NCBI RefSeq assembly: GCF_030323145.1
Contig: NZ_CP100470.1
Coordinates: 3,885,001-3,949,000, forward strand
From: Mesorhizobium sp. C432A
GTDB lineage: Bacteria; Pseudomonadota; Alphaproteobacteria; Rhizobiales; Rhizobiaceae
Direction of reading: 5' to 3'
DNA length: 64,000 nucleotides
Shown: positions 37,139-45,401 of the stretch, one piece after another
How the letters are laid out: every line of letters starts with the position of its first letter
Position numbering within the stretch: position 1 is the stretch's first letter
Translations under genes and position numbers: made by a program
Notes under the pieces: generated by a model
Databases searched by the model: none
What the model saw: the letters and a program-made list of their open reading frames with translations, nothing else
What the model was told of the DNA's origin: nothing

Positions 37139-37200
37139 ATTTGTCTCAATTGGGCGAAAATTAGGCAAAAGTCGTGTGCGCTGCGCAAATTTGCCTCAAT
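37139..37200. promoter_or_regulatory. AT-rich direct repeats upstream of the urt promoter
   Basis: ATTTGTCTCAAT (37139-37150) and ATTTGCCTCAAT (37189-37200) match at 11 of 12 bases, 50 bp apart, about 100-160 bp upstream of the sigma-54 promoter, the usual place for an activator enhancer. A clear NtrC dyad was not found. Confidence 0.4.
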
Positions 37201-37297
37201 CAATTTTTACCGGCTGCCTTTGTTGTTTCTCCAGCTCATATACCAACCGGCTGATAACGCTCGGCTATTACATCTTTATGAGCGGCGCCTTCGCGTT

Positions 37298-37313
37298 TGG
37301 CACGGCAGTTGCT
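37298..37313 (+). promoter_or_regulatory. Sigma-54 (RpoN) promoter of the urt operon
   Basis: TGGCACG-GCAG-TTGCT matches the -24/-12 consensus at every defined position, with GG (37299-37300) and GC (37311-37312) separated by exactly 10 bases. Transcription should start near 37324, leaving a leader of about 33 bases before urtA. Confidence 0.88.
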
Positions 37314-37356
37314 TTGCATTGTCGCGGTGCAATCAAACAGCTTGGGAGTCTTCGGT

Positions 37357-38667
37357 ATGAGGGGTAATTTCTCCACAATAACAAAAATGTTTTCGGCGGG
37401 CGTGATCGCCGCCGGCCTGTCGATGTCGTCTCCGGCCAAGGCCGCCGAAGACACGATCAAGGTCGGCATTCTGCATTCGCTATCGGGGACCATGGCGATT
37501 TCGGAGACGACGCTGAAAGACGCCATGCTGATGCTCATCGAAGAGCAGAATGCCAAGGGCGGTCTGCTCGGCAAGAAGCTCGAGGCGGTCGTTGTCGATC
37601 CGGCCTCCAACTGGCCGCTCTTTGCCGAAAAGGCGCGCGAGCTGATCTCGAAGGACAAGGTCGCCGCCGTGTTCGGCTGCTGGACCTCGGTGTCGCGCAA
37701 ATCGGTGTTGCCGGTGTTCTCGGAACTCGACAACATCCTGTTCTACCCCGTCCAGTATGAGGGCGAGGAAAGCGAGCGCAACGTGTTCTACACCGGCGCC
37801 GCCCCGAACCAGCAGGCGATTCCCGCTGTCGATTATCTCATGAGCGAAGACGGTGGCTCGGTGAAGCGCTGGGTGTTGGAAGGCACCGACTACGTCTATC
37901 CCCGCACCACCAACAAAATCCTCGAGGCCTATCTGAAGGCCAAGGGCGTCGCCGCCGAAGACATCATGGTCAACTACACGCCGTTCGGCTTCTCCGACTG
38001 GCAGACCGAAGTCTCCGCAATCAAGAAATTCGGCTCGGCCGGCAAGAAGACCGCCGTCGTCTCGACCGTCAATGGCGACGCCAACGTTCCGTTCTACAAG
38101 GAACTCGGCAACCAGGGCATCAAGGCCGAGGACATCCCGGTCATGGCCTTTTCGGTCGGTGAGGAAGAACTGGCCGGTCTCGATACCGCGCCGCTGGTCG
38201 GCCATCTCGCTGCCTGGAACTATTTCGAGAGCGTCGACACACCCGAAAACAAGAAGTTCATCGCCGACTGGCACAAGTTCATCAAGAATGACAAGCGCAC
38301 CACCAACGACCCGATGGAAGCTCACTATATCGGCTTCAACATGTGGGTGAAGGCGGTCGAAAAGGCTGGCACCACCGATCCCGACAAGGTCATCGACGCC
38401 ATGGTCGGCGTGTCCGTGCCGAACCTCACCGGCGGCTATTCGACCATGATGCCGAACCATCACATCACCAAGCCGGTGCTGATCGGCGAGATCCAGGCCG
38501 ACGGCCAGTTCGAGACCGTGTCGCAGACGCCCGGCCTCGTGATGGGCGACGAATGGTCCGACTATCTGCCCGATTCCAAGGACCTGATTTCGGATTGGCG
38601 CGCGCCTCTGTCCTGCGGCAACTTCAACGTTGCCACCGGCAAATGCGGCGGCAAGGGCACGAACTGA
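37357..38667 (+). CDS. urtA: Urea ABC transporter substrate-binding protein
   Basis: Periplasmic urea-binding protein of 436 residues: signal peptide ending near AKAAED, then KVGILHSLSGTMAISE, FPVYQ-type sequence (ILFYPVQYEGEE) and NHHITKPVLIGEIQADGQF, all typical of UrtA rather than branched amino-acid binders. ATG 37357 is chosen over an ATG at 37297 because the latter overlaps the sigma-54 promoter; GGGAG lies 8 bases upstream. First gene of urtABCDE. Confidence 0.94.
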   Translation: MRGNFSTITKMFSAGVIAAGLSMSSPAKAAEDTIKVGILHSLSGTMAISETTLKDAMLMLIEEQNAKGGLLGKKLEAVVVDPASNWPLFAEKARELISKDKVAAVFGCWTSVSRKSVLPVFSELDNILFYPVQYEGEESERNVFYTGAAPNQQAIPAVDYLMSEDGGSVKRWVLEGTDYVYPRTTNKILEAYLKAKGVAAEDIMVNYTPFGFSDWQTEVSAIKKFGSAGKKTAVVSTVNGDANVPFYKELGNQGIKAEDIPVMAFSVGEEELAGLDTAPLVGHLAAWNYFESVDTPENKKFIADWHKFIKNDKRTTNDPMEAHYIGFNMWVKAVEKAGTTDPDKVIDAMVGVSVPNLTGGYSTMMPNHHITKPVLIGEIQADGQFETVSQTPGLVMGDEWSDYLPDSKDLISDWRAPLSCGNFNVATGKCGGKGTN

Positions 38668-38682
38668 TCCCTCCCGGGACCG

Positions 38683-38710
38683 ACCGATCGTGGACGCGTC
38701 CACGATCGGT
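38683..38710. repeat. Perfect 28-bp palindrome between urtA and urtB
   Basis: The half ACCGATCGTGGACG is followed directly by its exact reverse complement. It lies 15 bases after the urtA stop and could form an mRNA 3'-end protecting stem. Confidence 0.85.
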
Positions 38711-38718
38711 ACCGCCAA

Positions 38719-38748
38719 GCGTCCGGGCGCTTCAGCCCGCCCGGACGC
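38719..38748. repeat. Second urtA-urtB hairpin
   Basis: GCGTCCGGGCG and CGCCCGGACGC form a perfect 11-bp stem with an 8-base loop. No T-tract follows, so it is not a standard terminator. Confidence 0.8.
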
Positions 38749-38779
38749 GGAATTTCCCCACAGAAGAGTATCTGAACGG

Positions 38780-40396
38780 ATGATCCTGTTGCGCACTCTC
38801 GGCCTCATGCTGGTGTTCCTGGTGGCAAGCCTATTGCCGTCGAACGCAGCCGAAGCCGATCTGCGCGCCATCGTCGCCAAATTCGCCACGGGCACGGGCT
38901 TTGCCGCCACTGAGGCCGTCGTGCGCGAACTTGCCGCCACCGGCGATCCGCTGGTCGAGCGCCCGCTTGCAGCGCTCGCCGAAGGCAATCTCTACATTCG
39001 TAAAGCCGATTCAGCCGTCTTCGTCGGCAGTGAGGCCGCCGACAGCGTCACGCTGCTCGACCCGCTGAGCGGCGAGAAAGCCGGCGACGCCGCCAAGGCC
39101 GACATCACCAAGATCAAGGTCAACAACACGCTGCGCCGCGTCATCCGCGATGCGCTGGGAACGCTGACGTTGCGCGCGAAAGATCCTTCTGTCCGCATCG
39201 CCGCCGCCGACACCATGTTCAAGACCCCCGATGCCGCCAATATCGAGCCGCTCGATGCAGCCATTGCCGCCGAGACCGACGCCAAGGTCAAGGCATTGTT
39301 CGAACAGGCGCGCGCGGCATCGGTGCTGGTCTCCGACAAGCCGGAGGCCGACAAGCTTGCCGCCATTGCCCTGATCGGCGCGCGCGGCGACCGCGACGCG
39401 GTCTCGCTGCTCACCGCGGTCGAGGCCAATGCGCAAGGCGCGGTCAAGGATGCCGCGACGGCGGCAATCGCCAGCATCAATTCGAGCCTGGCGCTGTGGG
39501 ATGCCGGCCAGAACATATGGTACGGCATCTCGCTTGGCTCGGTGCTGCTGCTGGCCGCCATCGGCCTCGCCATCACCTTCGGCGTCATGGGCGTCATCAA
39601 CATGGCGCATGGCGAGATGGTGATGCTCGGCGCCTACACCACCTTCGTCGTCCAGCAGGCGATCCGAACCTCATTCCCCGGCCTGTTCGACTGGTCGCTG
39701 GTGATCGCGCTGCCGCTCGCCTTCCTGGTTGCCGCTTCCGTCGGCCTGATCATCGAGCGCGGCGTCATCCGTTTCCTCTACGGCCGGCCGCTGGAAACGC
39801 TGCTCGCAACCTGGGGCGTCTCGCTTGTCCTGCAGCAGGCGGTGCGCTCGATCTTCGGACCGACCAACCAGGAGGTCGGCAACCCCTCCTGGATGTCGGG
39901 ATCGTTCGATGTCGGCCAACTCGCCGTCACCTGGAACCGCCTCTGGATCCTGGTCTTCGCGCTCACCGTCTTCGGCGTGCTGCTCTTTGTTATGAAGCGC
40001 ACGCCCTGGGGCCTGCAGATGCGCGCCGTCACCGCCAACCGCCGCATGGCCGCCTCGATGGGCATCAGGACGCCTTGGGTCGATGCGCTGACCTTTGCGC
40101 TCGGCTCCGGCATTGCCGGCATTGCCGGCGTCGCGCTCAGCCAGATCGACAATGTCTCGCCCAATCTCGGCCGCGGCTACATCATCGACAGCTTCATGGT
40201 CGTGGTCTTCGGCGGCGTCGGCAATCTCTGGGGCACGCTGGTCGGCGCCTTCTCGCTCGGCATCGTCAACAAGGTTCTCGAACCCTATGCTGGCGCGGTG
40301 CTCGGCAAGATCGTCGTGCTGGTGCTGATCATCCTGTTCATCCAGAAGCGCCCGCGCGGCCTGTTCGCGCTCAAGGGCAGGGCGGTGGAAACATGA
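38780..40396 (+). CDS. urtB: Urea ABC transporter permease UrtB
   Basis: Inner-membrane permease of 538 residues. A signal-like helix and a roughly 230-residue periplasmic extension (DLRAIVAKF onward) precede the LivH-like membrane domain starting near WYGISLGSVLLLAAIG; this extension is a known feature of UrtB. The core contains GVMGVINMAHGEMVMLGAY. ATG 38780 begins MILLRTLGLML. Its stop overlaps the urtC ATG by 4 bases. Confidence 0.93.
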   Translation: MILLRTLGLMLVFLVASLLPSNAAEADLRAIVAKFATGTGFAATEAVVRELAATGDPLVERPLAALAEGNLYIRKADSAVFVGSEAADSVTLLDPLSGEKAGDAAKADITKIKVNNTLRRVIRDALGTLTLRAKDPSVRIAAADTMFKTPDAANIEPLDAAIAAETDAKVKALFEQARAASVLVSDKPEADKLAAIALIGARGDRDAVSLLTAVEANAQGAVKDAATAAIASINSSLALWDAGQNIWYGISLGSVLLLAAIGLAITFGVMGVINMAHGEMVMLGAYTTFVVQQAIRTSFPGLFDWSLVIALPLAFLVAASVGLIIERGVIRFLYGRPLETLLATWGVSLVLQQAVRSIFGPTNQEVGNPSWMSGSFDVGQLAVTWNRLWILVFALTVFGVLLFVMKRTPWGLQMRAVTANRRMAASMGIRTPWVDALTFALGSGIAGIAGVALSQIDNVSPNLGRGYIIDSFMVVVFGGVGNLWGTLVGAFSLGIVNKVLEPYAGAVLGKIVVLVLIILFIQKRPRGLFALKGRAVET

Positions 40397-41625
40397 TCAC
40401 GGGACGCTTCTTCGCCGCGGGTGCCGACCGTCGCATCGCCATCACTATTTTCATCCTGCTGACGGCCGCCATTATCGTGCCGCTGCTCAACCTCGCAGTG
40501 TCGCCGCAAAGCGCGTTCTATATTCCGTCCTACATCGTCGCGTTGACGGGCAAGTACCTCTGCTATGCATTGCTTGCCTTGGCGCTCGATCTCGTCTGGG
40601 GCTATTGCGGCATCCTCTCGCTCGGCCATGGCGCCTTCTTCGCCCTCGGCGGCTATGCGATGGGCATGTACCTCATGCGCCAGATCGGCTCGCGCGGCGT
40701 TTACGGCAATCCGATCCTGCCCGATTTCATGGTGTTCCTGAACTACAAGGAATTGCCCTGGTTCTGGACCGGTTTCGACCACTTCTGGTTCGCCGCCATC
40801 ATGGTGCTGGCGGTGCCCGGCCTGCTCGCCTTCGTCTTCGGCTGGTTCGCCTTCCGCAGCCGCGTCACCGGCGTCTATCTCTCCATCATCACCCAGGCGA
40901 TGACCTACGCGCTGCTGCTCGCCTTCTTCCGCAACGACATGGGTTTCGGCGGCAACAACGGCTTGACCGATTTCAAGGATATTCTGGGCTTCAACGTGCA
41001 GGCCGACGCCACCCGCTCGGCCCTGTTTGCCGCCAGCGCCATCATACTCGCGCTCGCCGTCTTCATCACCTGGGCGATCGTCGGCTCCAAATACGGCAAG
41101 CTGCTAATGGCGGTGCGCGACGCCGAGAGCCGCACCCGCTTCCTCGGCTGGCGGGCGGAGAACGTGAAGCTGTTTGCCTTCACCGTCTCGGCTGTCATGG
41201 CCGGCATCGCCGGCGCGCTCTATGTGCCGCAGGTCGGTATCATCAATCCCGGCGAATTCGAGCCGTCCAATTCCATCGAAGTCGTGATCTGGGCAGCCGT
41301 CGGTGGGCGCGGCACCATTGTCGGCCCGATCGTCGGCGCGCTGCTGGTCAATGCCGGCAAATCCTGGTTCACCGGCCTGCTGCCGGAGTTCTGGCTGTTT
41401 GCGCTCGGCGGCCTGTTCGTCGCCGTAACCCTGTTCCTGCCCAAGGGCATCGTCGGCATGTGGGATTCCTGGCGCGGTAACGCTCGGGCGATGCGGGCTG
41501 CAGCGATTGCAGAGGAAGCGGGCACAGACCCTGATGCCCCGCCGCCATCGAAGATCGTGCGCAGCGCAGCAACAACGCCCGGTGCCTGGTCCGCGTCCGG
41601 GCCTGAACCGCAGCCGGCGGAATAG
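40393..41625 (+). CDS. urtC: Urea ABC transporter permease UrtC
   Basis: Second permease (LivM-like) of 410 residues. It has GYCGILSLGHGAFFALGGYAMGMY and the loop MAVRDAESRTRFLGW, the inner-membrane coupling segment of this family. ATG 40393 overlaps the urtB stop as ATGA. The last 40 residues form a Pro/Ala-rich cytoplasmic tail. It forms a heterodimeric channel with UrtB. Confidence 0.93.
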   Translation: MITGRFFAAGADRRIAITIFILLTAAIIVPLLNLAVSPQSAFYIPSYIVALTGKYLCYALLALALDLVWGYCGILSLGHGAFFALGGYAMGMYLMRQIGSRGVYGNPILPDFMVFLNYKELPWFWTGFDHFWFAAIMVLAVPGLLAFVFGWFAFRSRVTGVYLSIITQAMTYALLLAFFRNDMGFGGNNGLTDFKDILGFNVQADATRSALFAASAIILALAVFITWAIVGSKYGKLLMAVRDAESRTRFLGWRAENVKLFAFTVSAVMAGIAGALYVPQVGIINPGEFEPSNSIEVVIWAAVGGRGTIVGPIVGALLVNAGKSWFTGLLPEFWLFALGGLFVAVTLFLPKGIVGMWDSWRGNARAMRAAAIAEEAGTDPDAPPPSKIVRSAATTPGAWSASGPEPQPAE

Positions 41626-41629
41626 AGCG

Positions 41630-42376
41630 ATGTCGAAGTCCAACACCATCCTCTATCTCGACGGCGTCTCGGTCTCCTTCGACGGTTTCCGCGCCATCAA
41701 CAATCTGTCGCTGGTGCTCGACAAGGGCGAGATGCGCGCCATCATCGGTCCCAACGGCGCCGGCAAGACGACGATGATGGACATCGTCACCGGCAAGACC
41801 CGGCCCGACGAGGGCGAAGTGTTCTTCGACGGCCAGGTCGATCTGACCCGGCACGACGAGGCGGAGATCGCCATGATGGGCATCGGCCGCAAATTCCAGA
41901 AGCCGACCGTCTTCGAAAGCCACAGCGTCGAAGACAATCTGATGCTGGCGCTGAAGGGCCCGCGCTCGATCTTTCCGGCGCTGTTCCATCGCCGCTCGGC
42001 CGCCGAAGCCAGACAGATCGACGACATCCTCGGCATCATCCGGCTGGGCGACAAGCGCCACGATCTGGCAGCCAATCTCAGCCATGGCCAGAAACAGTGG
42101 CTGGAGATCGGCATGCTGCTGGCGCAGGACCCGAAGCTGCTTTTGGTTGACGAGCCGGTCGCAGGGATGACCGATGCCGAGACCGAGGAAACCGCGCGGC
42201 TGCTCAAGGACATAGCGCGCGAGCATTCGGTCATCGTCGTCGAGCACGACATGCATTTCGTGCGCGAACTCGGCGTCAAGGTCACCTGCCTGCATGAGGG
42301 CTCGGTGCTGTCGGAAGGCTCGCTCGATTTCGTCTCGGCCGACGAGCGGGTCGTCGAAGTTTATCTCGGGAGATGA
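41630..42376 (+). CDS. urtD: Urea ABC transporter ATP-binding protein UrtD
   Basis: LivG-like ATPase of 248 residues with Walker A GPNGAGKTT, the signature LSHGQKQW (a known variation in UrtD) and Walker B LLLVDEPVAGMTD. It starts 4 bases after the urtC stop. Works with UrtE on the UrtBC channel. Confidence 0.93.
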   Translation: MSKSNTILYLDGVSVSFDGFRAINNLSLVLDKGEMRAIIGPNGAGKTTMMDIVTGKTRPDEGEVFFDGQVDLTRHDEAEIAMMGIGRKFQKPTVFESHSVEDNLMLALKGPRSIFPALFHRRSAAEARQIDDILGIIRLGDKRHDLAANLSHGQKQWLEIGMLLAQDPKLLLVDEPVAGMTDAETEETARLLKDIAREHSVIVVEHDMHFVRELGVKVTCLHEGSVLSEGSLDFVSADERVVEVYLGR

Positions 42377-42445
42377 GCATGGTCTGGCGGGTGCAATTCC
42401 ATCGCTTCGACTTTTCGTTCCTCCGCTTCTGGAGAAGGCGCTGAC

Positions 42446-43141
42446 ATGCTCGAAGTTTCCAACGCCACGCTCCATTACGGCGCCGCTCAGGCGTTGCGCG
42501 GTGTGTCGCTGACGGCGGGTGCCGGCAAGATCACCTGCGTGCTCGGCCGCAACGGCGTCGGCAAGACCAGTTTGATGAGATCGATCGTCGGCCACCACCG
42601 GCTGACGAGCGGAAGCGTTGCCTTCGAGGGGAAGGCGCTCGACCGGAGCGCGGCGTATGATCGCGCCCGGTCGGGCATCGCATTCGTACCGCAGGGCAGG
42701 GAGATCTTTCCGCTGCTGACGGTGCGCGAAAACCTGGAGTCCGGCTTTGCGCCGTTGAAGCGCGCCGACCGCAACGTGCCGGCGCATGTCTTCGAACTGT
42801 TTCCGGTGCTGAAGCAGATGCTGGGGCGGCGCGGCGGCGATCTCTCAGGCGGCCAGCAGCAGCAGCTCGCCATCGGCCGGGCGCTCGTCATGCGGCCGAA
42901 ACTGCTGGTGCTCGACGAGCCGACCGAAGGCATCCAGCCCTCGATCATCAAGGACATCGGCCGCGCCATCCACTATTTGCGCGATCAGGCCGGCATTGCG
43001 GTGCTTCTGGTCGAGCAATATCTCGATTTCTGCCGCGAGCTCGCCGACGAGGTCAACATCATGGACCGCGGCCAGATCGTCCACACCGGCCCGGCCGAAG
43101 ATCTCGACCGGGCGGACGTCAGGAAGTTTCTGACGGTTTAA
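42446..43141 (+). CDS. urtE: Urea ABC transporter ATP-binding protein UrtE
   Basis: LivF-like ATPase of 231 residues with Walker A GRNGVGKTS, signature LSGGQQQQLA and Walker B LLVLDEPTEGIQPS. It begins 69 bases after urtD and ends the operon. No urease gene or ureD follows within this window; repeats and a small gene come next. Confidence 0.93.
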   Translation: MLEVSNATLHYGAAQALRGVSLTAGAGKITCVLGRNGVGKTSLMRSIVGHHRLTSGSVAFEGKALDRSAAYDRARSGIAFVPQGREIFPLLTVRENLESGFAPLKRADRNVPAHVFELFPVLKQMLGRRGGDLSGGQQQQLAIGRALVMRPKLLVLDEPTEGIQPSIIKDIGRAIHYLRDQAGIAVLLVEQYLDFCRELADEVNIMDRGQIVHTGPAEDLDRADVRKFLTV

Positions 43142-43208
43142 CGCAGGTCGACGGCTGCACGGATCGTACACGTCGAAGATTGGCTGAAATGCCCACAATC
43201 ACTTCGTC

Positions 43209-43413
43209 ATTCTAGGGCGGAGCCAAGGAGCGGAGCGACGCGCGCAGACCCTAGAATCCATGCCGCGACATCAGCCAAAGAGTGCCGCGATGCAGAACAA
43301 GATCGCTTCTGCGGCACATTGGCATTCCACATTCTGCACCGTTAATGACGCTTCTTAATCCCGGCATGGATCCCTGGGTCTTCGCTCCGCTTCGCGTCGC
43401 TACGCCCAAGGAT
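43209..43413. repeat. Composite dispersed intergenic repeat
   Basis: Two nested inverted repeats: ATTCTAGGG...CCCTAGAAT (43209-43257) and ATCCCTGGG...CCCAAGGAT (43370-43413), with further complementary pieces between. The whole gap after urtE (43142-43672) holds this element and no other recognisable gene. Confidence 0.65.
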
Positions 43414-43672
43414 GATGAAGTCGCGAAGGTCCGCACCCGTTGCGTCGGACTTTCGTCCGAGGCCGCCACACTCTGGCACGCCGAATACTGCATGCTAGTC
43501 TTTCCTAGGCCTCGGTGAGTCGGCCGCTTCCGTATCAGTCTGGTTCTGTAGCAGATCGAGGGAATATGCTGGCTCAGCCTGCAAGTTCCACGCAAGCAAG
43601 CCACCCTAGCTTCCCTCGCAGTTCTGATTGTCGGTCAATGCGTTCAGATAATCTTGCCAGGAGAATAGGGCT

Positions 43673-43849
43673 ATGGAACGGTTCGTCGAGGACCACCAGA
43701 AACGACGGCTGACAGAGCGTGTCGACATCATTACCGCCATCAACATTCTGCGCTCGCAAGGCTACCAGCAGGATGAGCTGATCGGCGAAATCACCAAGGT
43801 TTTCTACGTCGACCTCGACACTTACAACGAGATCGTCATAGCGGCCTAA
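43673..43849 (+). CDS. Small protein of 58 residues, unknown function
   Basis: A short gene starting MERFVEDHQKRRLTERVDII. AGGAGA (43659-43664) lies 8 bases before the ATG. The product is a charged N-terminal helix followed by an amphipathic helical stretch with regularly spaced Ile, Leu and Val and an acidic C-terminal half, suggesting a small helical bundle protein. The base composition matches its neighbours. A palindromic repeat begins at its stop codon. No family recognised. Confidence 0.65.
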   Translation: MERFVEDHQKRRLTERVDIITAINILRSQGYQQDELIGEITKVFYVDLDTYNEIVIAA

Positions 43850-43890
43850 AAACGCCTCGCGCCTGAACGGCCTCATGCGACGCGCTTTAG
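43846..43890. repeat. Degenerate copy of the TTAAAGCGCGTCGC palindromic repeat
   Basis: CTAAAAACGCCTCGC and GCGACGCGCTTTAG flank about 16 bases; the left arm has several mismatches. It overlaps the stop codon of the 58-residue gene. Confidence 0.65.
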
Positions 43891-43941
43891 GTTGTTGTTT
43901 TACGTGTGGTGAGGTTCAGGCCCGCTGAATATCAGGCCAGC

Positions 43942-45087
43942 CTACCCGGCGCGCCGGAAGGCGAGCACACGATTGCGGCCGCCGCGCTTGGCGCCGTAAA
44001 GCGCCTTGTCGGCGGCGCTGAGCACCTTGTCGAATTTGGTGCCGCCCTCGCTGCCGAATGCGTAGCCGGCGCTGACCGTGCAGGAGAGCAGGCGGGTCTC
44101 GGTATCGATCCGGCGCATGGCAAAACTGGCCCGGATGCGCTCTGCTATGAATTCCACCTTTTCAGGCAAGGTGCGATCGAGCACCAATGCAAATTCCTCT
44201 CCGCCCATGCGCGCGGCGACATCGCCTGGCTGGAGATTGGCGGTCAAATCCTTGGCGAATAGTTTCAGCACCTCGTCGCCGGTGGCATGGCCGAACTCGT
44301 CATTTATGGCCTTGAAGCCGTCGAGATCGAACACGATCACGGCGGTGAAGGACCGGACCGGTGTTTTGCCGTGAAGGTCGAACAAAGCGCGCCGGTTGAG
44401 CAGTCCGGTCAGCGGATCGGTCAGCGCTTCGCGGCGATGATGCTGCGCCAGGCGTCCTTGGTTGAGCGCCAGCGAGAGCGCGCCGATGCCGGTCATGCAG
44501 GCGATGACGACGATGAGGCTGAAATCCTCGGCCCAGTTGCTCGGCGCATGGCCAAGCACCAGCCTGCCATCCCAGACAAGTGCACCGGAGCACAGCACGA
44601 AGGAAATTCCGGTGGCGGTGTAGAGCCCGGCAATGCCGAGGATCGGGGCAGGGAATTCCGTACGACCCTTCCAGTATTCATAGGCCGTCGCAAACAGGAG
44701 CAGCGCGGCAAAGGCATTCTCCAGCATGAAGCCCAGCCCGTCATAGCCAAGCGCTATCGGCGGCAAGGCGACTGCCAGCGAGACGCCGGCGCCGACAGCA
44801 ATGCGGGGCAGCGGTGACCTCCCTGTCGTGAACTGATGGGCAGCGCCCAGCATGGTCGCGAAGCCGAGCAGCAGGAACGTGAAGCTGGCGAGGCCGAGCA
44901 GGCGTCCGGGCGCGTCGATATAGGCCTGGTAGGCGAAGACGTCGGCAACGATCAGAAGCACGCTGACCGCCCAGGTCAGCAGGAATTTTTCCGAGCGCGC
45001 GGTAAGCCAGATGCCGAACAGCGTCAGGCCGAGGCAAGCGGCGGAAAACCCGACAGCCAACAGAAGGGAACTGTAGTCGAGCGACAT
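43942..45087 (-). CDS. Membrane diguanylate cyclase (GGDEF)
   Basis: Predicted to make cyclic di-GMP. The 381-residue product from ATG 45087 (MSLDYSSLLLAV) has about seven transmembrane helices in its N-terminal 200 residues as a sensor, then a GGDEF domain with DPLTGLLNRRA, FDLDGFKAINDEFGH and an intact active site RMGGEEFALVL. No EAL domain. An earlier in-frame ATG at 45189 would add 34 polar residues and is rejected. Confidence 0.88.
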   Translation of the reverse strand: MSLDYSSLLLAVGFSAACLGLTLFGIWLTARSEKFLLTWAVSVLLIVADVFAYQAYIDAPGRLLGLASFTFLLLGFATMLGAAHQFTTGRSPLPRIAVGAGVSLAVALPPIALGYDGLGFMLENAFAALLLFATAYEYWKGRTEFPAPILGIAGLYTATGISFVLCSGALVWDGRLVLGHAPSNWAEDFSLIVVIACMTGIGALSLALNQGRLAQHHRREALTDPLTGLLNRRALFDLHGKTPVRSFTAVIVFDLDGFKAINDEFGHATGDEVLKLFAKDLTANLQPGDVAARMGGEEFALVLDRTLPEKVEFIAERIRASFAMRRIDTETRLLSCTVSAGYAFGSEGGTKFDKVLSAADKALYGAKRGGRNRVLAFRRAG

Positions 45088-45235
45088 GCCCTCGTCCTTG
45101 CGCGCGGCGGCCGGCCTATAGAAAGGACCCGCACCGGATTTATGCAGGAAGGAGGTATCGATAAGGTTACGATGCGCATAAGCTATCACGCTTCGGTTGA
45201 TCGTAGCAATTCTGGGTTGAAACCCTTTTCAAGGG

Positions 45236-45398
45236 AAAGCGCTACCCGGATTTCCGGGAAAACCGGTCCGCACTCTTCCTGGAATTGCTCCTAATGCATG
45301 TCGCCCAGAAGTGTGCCGCGGTTCTGGGACAACGGCATGCATCAGGACAAAGACTTAAATCGCGACGTATGATCCGGTTCAGCGCGACGCGCTTTAAC
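45236..45398. repeat. Composite intergenic repeat of three palindromic modules
   Basis: First module around CCGGGAAAACCGGTCCG (45236-45290), second ATGCATGTCGCCCAGAA with its complement (45293-45342), third TTAAATCGCGACG with GCGCGACGCGCTTTAA (45356-45398). The second module recurs at 60956 and the third at 27023. The 314-base gap has no recognised gene. Confidence 0.75.
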
Positions 45399-45401
45399 CG
45401 A

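Noticed and set aside
43282..43712. Two short plus-strand frames in the gap after urtE
   Set aside because: They lie in palindromic repeat sequence, lack ribosome sites and have no plausible product.
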